The notes under the pieces: model-generated
Databases searched by the model: none
Seen by the model: only the letters and a program-made list of their open reading frames with translations
Told to the model about the DNA's origin: nothing
Assembly (NCBI GenBank): GCA_035765895.1
Contig: DASTWL010000033.1
Span: 1-64,000 of the forward strand
Origin: Verrucomicrobiia bacterium
GTDB taxonomy: Bacteria > Verrucomicrobiota > Verrucomicrobiia > Limisphaerales > DSYF01
Reading direction: 5' to 3'
Length of the DNA stretch: 64,000 nt
Shown here: piece after piece, positions 45,268 to 54,040 of the stretch
Layout: each line of letters starts with the position of its first letter
How positions within the stretch are numbered: the stretch's first letter is position 1
Translations under genes and position numbers: made by a program

Positions 45268-46836
45268 TCAATGGCCCGTCTTCAATTCCACGACGTCGTG
45301 GGGCGCGGCTTCTTTCATGCCGGCCGGACTGACGCGGATGTAGCGGGCCTTCAGGCAGAGCTGCTCCAGATTGGCGGCGCCGAGGTAGCCCATGCCGCTC
45401 TGGATGCCGCCGATGAGCTGGGACAGCACCTGGTCCACGGAGCCGGACACTTCCTTGAGCGCCTCGATGCCTTCGGCGGCCACCTTGCGCGTGCTATCGG
45501 CCTTGTCGTGGCCGTAACGCGCGGCCGAGCCCGCCTTCATGGCTGCCAGGCTGCCCATGCCGCGGTATTGCTTATACATTTTGCCGCCGATTTCCATGAT
45601 CTGCCCCGGCGCCTCGGGACAACCGGCCAGAATGCCGCCGCACACCACGGCCTGCGCGAGCGTCAACGCCTTCACGATGTCGCCCGACTTCGTAATGCCA
45701 CCGTCGGCCAGAATGCTGACGCCTTTCCTGGCCGCAGCGCGAGAGCACACGTAGAGGGCCGTCAACTGGGGAATCCCGACGCCCGCCACCACGCGCGTGG
45801 TGCAAATGGAGCCCGGGCCCTGGCCCACCTTGATGATGCTGGCGCCAGCGTCGGCGAGAAATTCCACGCCGGCGGCGCTGGTGACGTTGCCCGCGATGAT
45901 GGGCAGCTGTTTGAATTCGCCGCGAATCATCTTCACCGTTTCCGCCACGCCCTTGCTGAAGCCGTGGGCCGTGGAGACCGCCACCACATCAACGCCCCGC
46001 TCCACCAGACCGCCGACGTGCTTCAGGATGCGGTCGCGGTCCAGCTCGCCAAAGGCGTTGCGCGTGGCACTCACGGCCGCACCGCAGACGAGCCGGAATT
46101 GCGCGTCGCGCGCCGGTTTGAACTGCGCCTTCCGCTCCTGCGTGATGCGCTCGACGTCGCTCATCGTGAACAGCCCGTGCAGGTGATCCTTGTCATCGAC
46201 GACGAGCAGTTTGTGAATGCCGGGATGGTCGGTGAAGAATTTGTCCGCCCGCGCGATGGGGTTGGAGCCGAGCTCTTTTTTGCCGATGGTCTGGACCTGG
46301 CTGCGCGGGGTGAGCGCCTCGGAAACTTTGCGCGCCGCGTAACGGTGCTTCACGACGTGCCCCGACAACAAGCCGACGAGCTTGCCGGAAGCGTCCACCA
46401 CGGGGAACGTCCGAAACTCGAAACGGCGCTTCTCCACCATGGCCAGCACATCGCCAATCAGTTCATCCGGGGAAACCTTGATGGGATCCTGGATCAGACC
46501 GTGCACGTGGTTCTTCACGCGGCTGACGTGATGCAGTTGGTCCTCTTCGGGCATGTTGTAGTGGATGAGCCCCAGCGCCCCGTTCAACGCCATGGCGATG
46601 GCCATGCGCGATTCGGTCACGGTGTCCATGTCCGCGGAGACAATGGGGATGTTCAACTGCAGGCCATTCGCGAGCATGGTGCCCAGTTGCGTGTCGCGGG
46701 GCAGGATTTCGGAATACTGCGTGGCCAGGGTAACGTCGTCGTAGGTCAGGGCGAGGCCGGCCTGCGCCGGGAAAAAGACATCCGCCGCCTGGAAAAACTG
46801 TGAATCAATGGGGTGGGGCTTCAGCGTAGCTGCCAT
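45268..46836 (-). CDS. guaB: Inosine-5'-monophosphate dehydrogenase
   Basis: A 522-residue enzyme that oxidises IMP to XMP, the committed step of guanine nucleotide synthesis. Two CBS domains (about 120-240, including [15 protein letters not shown] and [14 protein letters not shown]) are inserted in the TIM barrel. The catalytic Cys lies in GPGSICTTR, and the IMP-binding DGG motif in [12 protein letters not shown]. Length is typical. An apparent extension of 367 codons upstream is antisense to another gene and not part of this protein. It is divergent from the LamG-like protein. Confidence 0.96.
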   Translation of the reverse strand: MAATLKPHPIDSQFFQAADVFFPAQAGLALTYDDVTLATQYSEILPRDTQLGTMLANGLQLNIPIVSADMDTVTESRMAIAMALNGALGLIHYNMPEEDQLHHVSRVKNHVHGLIQDPIKVSPDELIGDVLAMVEKRRFEFRTFPVVDASGKLVGLLSGHVVKHRYAARKVSEALTPRSQVQTIGKKELGSNPIARADKFFTDHPGIHKLLVVDDKDHLHGLFTMSDVERITQERKAQFKPARDAQFRLVCGAAVSATRNAFGELDRDRILKHVGGLVERGVDVVAVSTAHGFSKGVAETVKMIRGEFKQLPIIAGNVTSAAGVEFLADAGASIIKVGQGPGSICTTRVVAGVGIPQLTALYVCSRAAARKGVSILADGGITKSGDIVKALTLAQAVVCGGILAGCPEAPGQIMEIGGKMYKQYRGMGSLAAMKAGSAARYGHDKADSTRKVAAEGIEALKEVSGSVDQVLSQLIGGIQSGMGYLGAANLEQLCLKARYIRVSPAGMKEAAPHDVVELKTGH

Positions 46837-46992
46837 GCGCGAAAATGCCCGAGGCGGCTCGGGGTTGGCAAGAATTTCCCGGTCTCCAGGCGGAAGCCTC
46901 CAAACACCAGCAACAAGCCAAAGCCCGTTTCTCGCCGCCATCCTGCGGATGCCACGCTTGCCCGGCCGCAGGCTTTTTGCGAGCTTCCCGCC

Positions 46993-48045
46993 ATGCGAAT
47001 CGTCTCCGCCCTGGCCCTGGCTGCGCTCTGCGTGACGGCCCGGGCCACGGAAAAGCATTTTAACTTCAGCGAACTGCCCGCCGGGTCGCGGCCCAAGGGG
47101 TTCAGCAGCCTCGTCTCGGGCAGCGGTCAGCCCGGCGACTGGCAAATCGTGCTGGACGAGGTGCCGCCGCTGCTGGCGCCCTTGACACCGCAGGCGCCGT
47201 CCGTTTCCCGGCACGCGGTGCTCGCCCAACTGGCCCAGGATCCCACGGACGAACATTTTCCCCTGCTGGTTTTTGACGGCGAATCCTTCGGCGATTTTAC
47301 GCTCAGCACGCGCCTTAAAATGGTGGGCGGCAAGACGGAGCAAATGGCCGGCATCGCCTTTCGCATCCAGGACCCCACCAATTTCTACGTGATTCGCGCG
47401 AGCGCACTGGGGCGCAATGTGCGCTTCTACAAGGTGGTGAACGGCCTGCGCAGCGTTCCCATCGGCCCCGAACTGGACGTGAAGACTGGCGTGTGGCACG
47501 AACTCAAAATCGAGTGCCGGGGCAACTCGATCCGGGCCGATTTCGACGGCCGCGAAGTGATTCCCCGGCTGACCGACACCTCGTTCACGGCCGGCAAGAT
47601 TGGCTTCTGGACGAAGTCCGACGCCGTCAGCTACTTCACCGACACCGTCATCACCTACACCCCGAAGGTGCCCTTGGCGCAAACGCTCGTGCAGAGCATC
47701 ATGGAAAAATATCCACGCATCCAGGCGTTGCGAATTTATACGCTGGCCGGCACGAACGCGGACCCCACGGTCATCGCGAGCAACGAGCCGGCTGACGTTG
47801 GCACCGGCGGCGGCAAATACGAACGGGAGTGCATCCAGCAGGCGAAAACGTTTTACGCCAAAACGCAGGGCCACGTGGAAATCGTCAAGCCGCTGCGCGA
47901 CCGCAACGGCGACCCGATCGCGGCCGTGCGGATTCATCTGGAATCATTTCCGGGTCAGACCGAGGAAAACGCCCTGATGCGCACCCTGCCGATCATGAAG
48001 CTGATGCAGGCCCGGGTTCAGCTGGGCCGGGATCTGGCCGAGTAG
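46993..48045 (+). CDS. Secreted LamG/DUF1080-like protein
   Basis: A 350-residue exported protein with signal peptide (1-19, [18 protein letters not shown]) and a concanavalin-like jellyroll (about 70-230; [62 protein letters not shown] in separate strands), the pattern of 3-keto-disaccharide hydrolase (DUF1080) domains. A C-terminal alpha/beta region follows (about 235-350). The sugar-binding or enzymatic role is uncertain. It converges with the DUF481 gene. Confidence 0.75.
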   Translation: MRIVSALALAALCVTARATEKHFNFSELPAGSRPKGFSSLVSGSGQPGDWQIVLDEVPPLLAPLTPQAPSVSRHAVLAQLAQDPTDEHFPLLVFDGESFGDFTLSTRLKMVGGKTEQMAGIAFRIQDPTNFYVIRASALGRNVRFYKVVNGLRSVPIGPELDVKTGVWHELKIECRGNSIRADFDGREVIPRLTDTSFTAGKIGFWTKSDAVSYFTDTVITYTPKVPLAQTLVQSIMEKYPRIQALRIYTLAGTNADPTVIASNEPADVGTGGGKYERECIQQAKTFYAKTQGHVEIVKPLRDRNGDPIAAVRIHLESFPGQTEENALMRTLPIMKLMQARVQLGRDLAE

Positions 48046-48050
48046 CCGCG

Positions 48051-49115
48051 TCAGAAGGTCACCCCGATGGCCGAACGCAGTTGGAATTCGCTGCGCGTGA
48101 CGCCCGGCGCCGGCTGCGTGTCATACAGCTCCACGCCCGTCAGGTTGAAGGACACGCTTTTGAACAGCGGAAACGCCAGCGTGGACTCCCACCGGAGTTG
48201 GGTGTTGTCCGGGTTGTCCATCTGGACCAGCACGGTGGCGCTCTCTGACAGGGTGATGCCCTCGTAAATCTTCCACGTCAGATCCTGGCTCGCGCGGGCA
48301 AACGCCGACTCCGAGCGGGGAGAGGCCTTGAAATCCTGCCGCTGATAGCTGATGCCGCCCTCGAGATTCGCCGCAAGATTGGCCTTCTTGAACAGATGAT
48401 AGCCAAGACCCGGGCCAATGTTGTATTGCAGGTCAATCTGCCGCACGTTGTCGTAGCCCACGCTCATCGCGTTGTAAACGAACATGCTGGTGCCGATGTC
48501 AAAGTCGCTCTTGTTATTGGCGTTCATGCGGTCGGCGGACTTCGTCCCGTCGGTGCGCGCGTAATCGGCCCGGTAGTCAAACTTGTTGCGGAAAAACTTC
48601 TTCGGATTGGACTGGTAAGGCCGGGAATACGTCAGCCCCAGCGTGCCGTAGTAAATGTTCTGGTCCCGCTGGCCGTAAATCAGGTCCATGCCCAGCTTGA
48701 TGTCGGTGCGCCATTCGCCGTGCGGTTTGGGCTTGGCAGGGGCGACAGCCTTGGGGGGCGGTGCCGGCTGGGCGGGTGGGGTGGCCTTGGCCACGGTCAC
48801 GGGTGCCGGATGATTCGTCGCGGCCGGCGCTGGCGGCGGCGTAGCGGCCACGGCATTGGTCACCACCGGGGCGGGCACCGTTTCGCGGCGCAGGATCTGG
48901 TCAACGGGCAGGGTCAGCGCCTTGGCCCACGGCGTGGAAACCACGACGTTGGTGGTGGTTTCGGACACAATGGCGCCCGCCACGCGGTCGCCGTTTTTCA
49001 GATGGAAGACGATCGTGTCCGCGCGGACAGAAAGAGTGGAAAGGACAAGGAGGAGCAGAACCGCGCTGGCACAAGCGCGGCGGGTCAGGTCATGATTGAG
49101 GCAACTTTCGATCAT
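48051..49115 (-). CDS. DUF481 outer-membrane barrel protein
   Basis: A 354-residue protein with a signal peptide (about 14-32) and a small Sm-like/KOW-type beta domain at about 33-80 (TIVFHLKNGDRVAGAIVSE). A Pro/Ala-rich linker follows (about 85-135), then a C-terminal DUF481 barrel ending RSAIGVTF. The terminal Phe is typical of outer-membrane barrels. ATGs at 49115 and 49124 are both possible; either gives a 26-35-base overlap with the upstream gene, so both are probably co-transcribed. The function of DUF481 proteins is unknown. Confidence 0.82.
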   Translation of the reverse strand: MIESCLNHDLTRRACASAVLLLLVLSTLSVRADTIVFHLKNGDRVAGAIVSETTTNVVVSTPWAKALTLPVDQILRRETVPAPVVTNAVAATPPPAPAATNHPAPVTVAKATPPAQPAPPPKAVAPAKPKPHGEWRTDIKLGMDLIYGQRDQNIYYGTLGLTYSRPYQSNPKKFFRNKFDYRADYARTDGTKSADRMNANNKSDFDIGTSMFVYNAMSVGYDNVRQIDLQYNIGPGLGYHLFKKANLAANLEGGISYQRQDFKASPRSESAFARASQDLTWKIYEGITLSESATVLVQMDNPDNTQLRWESTLAFPLFKSVSFNLTGVELYDTQPAPGVTRSEFQLRSAIGVTF

Positions 49116-49956
49116 CCGATGCATCGGTCGCGGCGGGCACGTCATCCGCCGACGGGCGGCGCACGCCACCGACGACTTGAATTTCCCCGCGGTCGTTTAA
49201 GCGCAGACGCGGGCGGGTCTCGGAATATTCATAAGTTTGCCGCACTTTTATTTCACCGTCGGGATCCACCACGAGATAGCTGAAGGTTTTGGCCCCGTTT
49301 TGGTAGAGCAAATGCAACCGGCTCTTCGCATCAACCTGGGGTTCAGGCTGCCCGAAGGTGATCATCGGACCGACGTTGATGAGCTTGAGCACGCGGCCGT
49401 CGGCGGCGGACACGCGGAGATAAAGGCGCAACTGACTGCGCAGGTAGTTGGCCTGTTGCAACGTGTATTTGCGCACCTCCGGCGGCTCCGAGGCCCCGGC
49501 GCTCGCGGGCACGCCGAACGCCTGTTCCCACAGCTTGGTGCCTTCGATGACCTCGAACTGCACCTCCTTGGTGACGAGCGTTTGTTTCCAGTCCTTGATT
49601 TTGACGAGGGCCGAAATGAGGTAGGCGCCCGGCCGGCGCAGATCAAAGCACGGCGCGAGATCCACCTTCATGGTCGCCTGCTTGGAGGATTCCAAATCGA
49701 AGGCGCCCTGCACGGGCGGCGCGCTGTTTTGATGCACGCCCCCCCCGTTGAGACGCTGAATCGTGAACTGGACCCAGTCGGCATCCTCCCCGAGATGCAG
49801 CGTCTGCCCGGAACGATTGACGATGCGGACACCGGCCATCAATTGTTCCGCCGGCAGATACTTGTCCTGATCGAGCACAATCTCCACCGAGACCTGCGCC
49901 CGCACAGAAAGCACCGAGACAAACAAGGCGAGCCAGATGAACGAGCAGATTTTCAT
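49090..49956 (-). CDS. Secreted protein of unknown function
   Basis: A 288-residue protein with a signal peptide (1-20, MKICSFIWLALFVSVLSVRA). The N-terminal half is an immunoglobulin-like sandwich (about 20-135; VSVEIVLDQDKYLPAEQLMA and VRIVNRSGQTLHL), a common form of extracellular Ig-like domain. The C-terminal half holds beta strands with a YLVVDPDGEIKVRQTYEYS repeat. It overlaps the DUF481 gene by 26 bases, so the pair probably functions together. No specific family is recognised. Confidence 0.65.
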   Translation of the reverse strand: MKICSFIWLALFVSVLSVRAQVSVEIVLDQDKYLPAEQLMAGVRIVNRSGQTLHLGEDADWVQFTIQRLNGGGVHQNSAPPVQGAFDLESSKQATMKVDLAPCFDLRRPGAYLISALVKIKDWKQTLVTKEVQFEVIEGTKLWEQAFGVPASAGASEPPEVRKYTLQQANYLRSQLRLYLRVSAADGRVLKLINVGPMITFGQPEPQVDAKSRLHLLYQNGAKTFSYLVVDPDGEIKVRQTYEYSETRPRLRLNDRGEIQVVGGVRRPSADDVPAATDASDDRKLPQS

Positions 49957-50009
49957 GGGGCCACTCTAGTTCCCTGCCACGGGCCTGCAAGCCACAATAC
50001 CGGCCCCAC

Positions 50010-51032
50010 CTAACCGCAACCGGCCAGCGCCCGCCGGGCCGCCGTGACCACCCGGCCCACGTCAATCCCCTGCAAACACGCCAGCGGCTTCACATAATGA
50101 CAGCGCGGCTTCAGGCACGGAGAACAGGGCAGATCAATGCGCAAAACGTTCTCAATTTGTCCGTAGGGCCCGGTGCGATGCGGCGAGGTCGGACCGAACA
50201 CGGCCACCACCGGCCGGCGCATGGCGGCCGCCACGTGCATGGGTCCGGTGTCGTTCGTGACCAATAATTCCCCCAGCCGGACCCATTCAATCATCTCCGG
50301 CAGCGAAGTTTTTGCCGTGAGGTCCAGACAGCGGCCCGGCAAGGCCGCCGCAATGGCCTGCCCCGCTTCCGTGTCGTCCCGTCCGCCCAAAACAGCGAAG
50401 CGCAAATCAGCGGCATCCGCGGCCAGCTGTTGCGCAACGGCGGCAAAGTTGGCGGCGGGCCAGCGTTTGTTCGCCCACCGCGCCCCGGGTTGAAGCAAAA
50501 CCCACCGCGCACCCGCCACGTCCCATTTGTTCCGGAGCGCAGCGGCCACCTCGGCCCGCTCCGGCAGCCACGTGAACGGCAGCGTCGTCGGCACCTGCAA
50601 CGGCTCCAATGCACGCAGATACCAATCCACGGCGTGCGTGTGCCAGGACGGGCGCTGCACGATGACGTCGTAAAAGCCGCGGGCGCCCTCGCGGGGCTCG
50701 TCAAGGCCGATGAGTTTTTTGCCGCTGGCCAGCCACGCCACCGCGCCGCTGCGGGCCAGGCTTTGCAGATCGATGACCCAGTCAAAGTGCCGGGCGCGCA
50801 TCCAGCGCAGATCGCGCAGGAACTGGCGAAGGTATTTGGGTTGCGCCCACCGACGGCGCTCGAAGCGGATGATGCCGGCCAGGTCAGGATCACCCTCCAG
50901 CAACGGCGCCAGGCTGGCATCCACCCACCAATGGATCTCGCTGTGGGGCAGGTGGCGCTTGATGAGCCGTGCAACGGGCAGCGCCTGGATGACATCGCCG
51001 AGCGAACTGGGCTTAAGGATGAGAACCTTCAA
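50010..51032 (-). CDS. Glycosyltransferase family 9 (heptosyltransferase-like)
   Basis: A 340-residue enzyme of the WaaC/WaaF heptosyltransferase family. It begins MKVLILKPSSLGDVIQALPV, the family's N-terminal signature, and later has the ADP-sugar-binding stretch (VTNDTGPMHVAAAMRRPVVAVFGPTSPHRT in consecutive parts). It should add heptose to the LPS inner core, consistent with lptD in the window. The start is TTG at 51032. It lies 51 bases after the phosphoesterase gene. Confidence 0.9.
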   Translation of the reverse strand: MKVLILKPSSLGDVIQALPVARLIKRHLPHSEIHWWVDASLAPLLEGDPDLAGIIRFERRRWAQPKYLRQFLRDLRWMRARHFDWVIDLQSLARSGAVAWLASGKKLIGLDEPREGARGFYDVIVQRPSWHTHAVDWYLRALEPLQVPTTLPFTWLPERAEVAAALRNKWDVAGARWVLLQPGARWANKRWPAANFAAVAQQLAADAADLRFAVLGGRDDTEAGQAIAAALPGRCLDLTAKTSLPEMIEWVRLGELLVTNDTGPMHVAAAMRRPVVAVFGPTSPHRTGPYGQIENVLRIDLPCSPCLKPRCHYVKPLACLQGIDVGRVVTAARRALAGCG

Positions 51033-51083
51033 GCGAAAACCGCGGGCTGGCCCGGCGCGGCGGCGGGTTGATGAGAGCGGCGG

Positions 51084-51806
51084 TTATTTACCGTAGGCCA
51101 GGCGTTCCGCGAGCCGTTCCGGCAGACCGGCGGCCCGGATCTTCGCCTGCACGGCGGGAATGTCGTAATCCAGCCGGCGAATTTCCACGGTGCCCTCGTG
51201 CACGTCGTAAACCACGTAGGATGCCTTGGGGTTGCCGTCACGCGGCTGGCCCACGGCGCCCACGTTGATGAAATATTTTTTACCCGGCTCCGTCTTGAAT
51301 TTGGAATAGGTCCCGCCGCGCACCATGCTGTCACGCATGAAGGCAACCGGCACGTGGGTGTGACCGAAAAAGCACATGGCCGTGTTCTGGTAGGTGAAGC
51401 TGGCGGCGGCGGCCAGTTTGTCGAACACGTAACCCCAGCGTTGGGGGCCGTCGAGCGTGGCGTGCACGATTGTAAAGCTGGTCACCATGCGGACGTATTT
51501 CAGATCCCGGAGCCACTGTTTGTCGTCCTCGGTCAGTTGCTGCCGCGTCCAGAGCACCGCCTCGGCGGCGGCGGGGTTGAATCCTTCCGTGGATTGATCC
51601 ACCGAACAGTATTCGTCGTGATTGCCCTTCACGCAGGGCATGCCCATGCCGCGGATGATGTCGAGGCATTCCTTGGGGTTGGGGCCATAGCCGACCACGT
51701 CGCCCAAGCAGGCGTAATGGGTGCAGCGTTGCTGTTTGGTGTCTTCGAGGACAACCCGCAACGCGTCCAAGTTCCCGTGAATATCTGCTATGATGGCAAA
51801 CCGCAT
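51084..51806 (-). CDS. YfcE/PP-type metallophosphoesterase
   Basis: A 240-residue cytosolic phosphoesterase with all calcineurin motifs: D-x-H (IADIHGN), GD (CLGDVVGYG), GNHD (VKGNHDEY), a later His region and GH-x-H (FFGHTHVP). It resembles serine/threonine phosphatases of the diadenosine tetraphosphatase/YfcE group. It starts one base after the acylphosphatase stop, so the two are one unit. The substrate is unknown. Confidence 0.9.
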   Translation of the reverse strand: MRFAIIADIHGNLDALRVVLEDTKQQRCTHYACLGDVVGYGPNPKECLDIIRGMGMPCVKGNHDEYCSVDQSTEGFNPAAAEAVLWTRQQLTEDDKQWLRDLKYVRMVTSFTIVHATLDGPQRWGYVFDKLAAAASFTYQNTAMCFFGHTHVPVAFMRDSMVRGGTYSKFKTEPGKKYFINVGAVGQPRDGNPKASYVVYDVHEGTVEIRRLDYDIPAVQAKIRAAGLPERLAERLAYGK

Positions 51807-51807
51807 G

Positions 51808-52086
51808 TTATGTCACGATTTCAAACCCGCGAAACTCGCCGGTGGCCGATTCCCAAGCCACGGCTTCATCCCGGATGAACGCCGCCACGCCGGCTTCCCG
51901 GATGCCTTGACGGAAGGCTTCCAGCTCTTCGCGCGCACCTTCGGCCACGAGTTCCACCCGTCCATCGGGGAGATTACGCACCGTGCCGGTCACCTCAAAC
52001 CCCAAGGCCACGGTTTTGACCGTGTATCGGAATCCCACGCCCTGAACCCTTCCCGAATAATATACATGCATTCGTGCGCGGTTCAT
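51808..52086 (-). CDS. Acylphosphatase
   Basis: A 92-residue enzyme that hydrolyses acyl phosphates. The signature GRVQGVGFRYTV contains the catalytic Arg, and the catalytic Asn lies in GTVRNLPDGRVEL. Two start codons are possible (52086 and 52071). The longer open frame to 52215 is not conserved. Usual length is about 90 residues. Confidence 0.93.
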   Translation of the reverse strand: MNRARMHVYYSGRVQGVGFRYTVKTVALGFEVTGTVRNLPDGRVELVAEGAREELEAFRQGIREAGVAAFIRDEAVAWESATGEFRGFEIVT

Positions 52087-52225
52087 GAGAAGGACATCCT
52101 TGATACCCGGCCCAATCAGGCCCGATTTCACGGCAAAATCGCGACGCGATAAAGCCAGAACCGTGCCCGGGCGGCAATGTTTTTCTCCCGATCTCCTGGC
52201 GGAAGGGAGCGCCACGCGGCCCCGT

Positions 52226-53782
52226 TCAGGTGCCGCTCAAATGCACCGGACGATAGCCCCCCTTGGTCTTGAAGTAGAGAATCAGCGAAAGATAACAAAC
52301 CAGCATGAACGCCGGGAACATGGCCATTTTGCCCAGTGCGGCAAACTGTCCGGTGACCTGGGCGGTTTTGATCGTCTGCTGCGCGGCCGGATCCTGCACC
52401 GCCGCGGCCTTTTCCGGGTCAATCGCCCGATACTGCCCCAGCAGATAATGGCTCTCCTTGGTCACACTTTGATACAACGCGGTGTCGGCGGTCTGAAGTT
52501 TCGCCGTGGCCGAATACTCCTGCAAATAGCCAATGAAGGGCGCGCCCAGAATGCCCACTGCCAGCATCCCGATGCCGCCCATGGCATTCAAGGTCAACGC
52601 GCCGCCTTTGGGACATTGTTCGGTGGTCAACCCCAGCATCGTCGGCCAGAAGAACGTTTTGCCCACCCCGTAAAGCGTGGCGGCGGCGAAAATCGCCAGC
52701 ATGCCCGCGCCGCTCGTCTTCGAAAGTGCCGTCAATCCAGCGATGGCCAGTGTGGCGCACGTCGCCAGCAGGCCCAGGGGCGAAAGCTTGTGAATCAACG
52801 GTCCGGCGGAAAACCGCAGCACCATCATGATCGCCGAGGTGTAAACCAGCACCCACGCAGGATTGTGCCCCGCCATTTTCATCGGCGCCTCCATCAACGA
52901 GGTGATCCAGCCATCCGTGCCGAGCTCTGTCGTCGCCAGCGGCATCATGATGATGATGAGAAATCCCAGCAAAGGCCGGCCCACCGACCGGGTGACCACG
53001 GCAAAGATGACCGCGACGGCCAGCACCAACCCCCAGCGCAGATTCCCCGACCAGCCGAACACCTCGCCCAACTGGGCAATCACCAGCCCAAATCCCACGA
53101 ACGCCCCAAACACGCCCAGTTCCTTGAGCATGTCCACATAACCCACCCCCGCCTGCTCACGTTCGCTGCGGGGAAATTTCAACCCGATCAGCATGAGGAA
53201 AAAAATGACCGCCGGAATGAGAATCAACCCCAGCGTCAGCCGCCAGTCCGTGATCTGGCGTTCTGCAATGTAAATCGTGCAAAGTCCCCCAATCACCAGG
53301 CCACCCGGCCAGCCCGCGTGCAGCCGGTTGAGCCATTTGGTTTTGTCCCGGTTGAACATGGTGGCAACCACCGGATTCGCGTAAGCCTCCACCGTGCCGT
53401 TGCCCAGCCCCAGAATGATGCTGCCCCAATACAACAGTTGGTAACCGTGCTTTTGTGCCGCCAGCAGCGCCTCACCGGAAACGCCCTGAATCGCATGATA
53501 GGCCGCAAAGGCCAGCGCGCTGTAAATGAGGTAGCAAACGAACGAAAACACCATCGCCACCTTGTAGCCAATACGGTCGATGAACAGGCTGAACACGATG
53601 ATGCTCACGCCAAACGGCCAGATGCCCGCGCCCTGCAACTCGCCCACCGCCACCTTGTCGAGACCGAAGTCGGTAATGAACTGGCCGCCGCACAGGATCA
53701 TGCGGCTGATGAAGGCGTAACTCGTGGTGATGAGCGCGATGAAGCAGCCCCAGAAGAGGATTTTGTCGTGCTTGTTGTTCAT
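52226..53782 (-). CDS. Major facilitator superfamily transporter
   Basis: A 518-residue inner-membrane carrier with about 12 helices, starting FWGCFIALITTSYAFISRMI. The loop between helices 2 and 3 (LFIDRIGYKVAM) resembles the MFS D-R-x-G-R-R motif A. A helix with GGLVIGGLCTIYI and later pairs match MFS symmetry. A large loop at about 430-495 with charged residues (QEYSATAKLQTADTALYQS) lies before the last helix, longer than usual. The substrate is unknown; sugar or peptide uptake is plausible. The frame is open 73 codons earlier without support. Confidence 0.85.
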   Translation of the reverse strand: MNNKHDKILFWGCFIALITTSYAFISRMILCGGQFITDFGLDKVAVGELQGAGIWPFGVSIIVFSLFIDRIGYKVAMVFSFVCYLIYSALAFAAYHAIQGVSGEALLAAQKHGYQLLYWGSIILGLGNGTVEAYANPVVATMFNRDKTKWLNRLHAGWPGGLVIGGLCTIYIAERQITDWRLTLGLILIPAVIFFLMLIGLKFPRSEREQAGVGYVDMLKELGVFGAFVGFGLVIAQLGEVFGWSGNLRWGLVLAVAVIFAVVTRSVGRPLLGFLIIIMMPLATTELGTDGWITSLMEAPMKMAGHNPAWVLVYTSAIMMVLRFSAGPLIHKLSPLGLLATCATLAIAGLTALSKTSGAGMLAIFAAATLYGVGKTFFWPTMLGLTTEQCPKGGALTLNAMGGIGMLAVGILGAPFIGYLQEYSATAKLQTADTALYQSVTKESHYLLGQYRAIDPEKAAAVQDPAAQQTIKTAQVTGQFAALGKMAMFPAFMLVCYLSLILYFKTKGGYRPVHLSGT

Positions 53783-54040
53783 GGGCAGACGTTTGTTGCC
53801 AACTTTCGTGCGGGTTCTCGCGCGCAATACACCCGCGCCGCGCCCCCGAGTCAACGGCAAAAATGACGTGCCGACCTCGGATGAGTCCAATTCGGAATGG
53901 TGGAAAAGTCCATCCCCGGCCGTTCGCTGCAAATGAGCGCGCCTCCTGCCCACGCGGCCAAGCGCGATGGACGGCCCGCGAATCATGCTGCAGGTGTCCA
54001 TCCGAGCATTTGATTCTGATGGGGCAGTTCCCGAAACAAA

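Noticed and set aside
46837-47937. Long minus-strand open frame giving GuaB a 367-residue N-terminal extension
   Set aside because: It lies entirely antisense to the LamG-like gene and its upstream region. GuaB homologues start at the ATG at 46836.
52085-53866. 593-residue plus-strand open frame
   Set aside because: It is antisense to the MFS transporter. The His/Arg/Gln-rich composition is typical of a shadow frame.
53783-54040. Possible small RNA or regulatory element between the MFS and RCC1 genes
   Set aside because: No convincing hairpin, promoter pair or conserved RNA motif was seen in these 258 bases.
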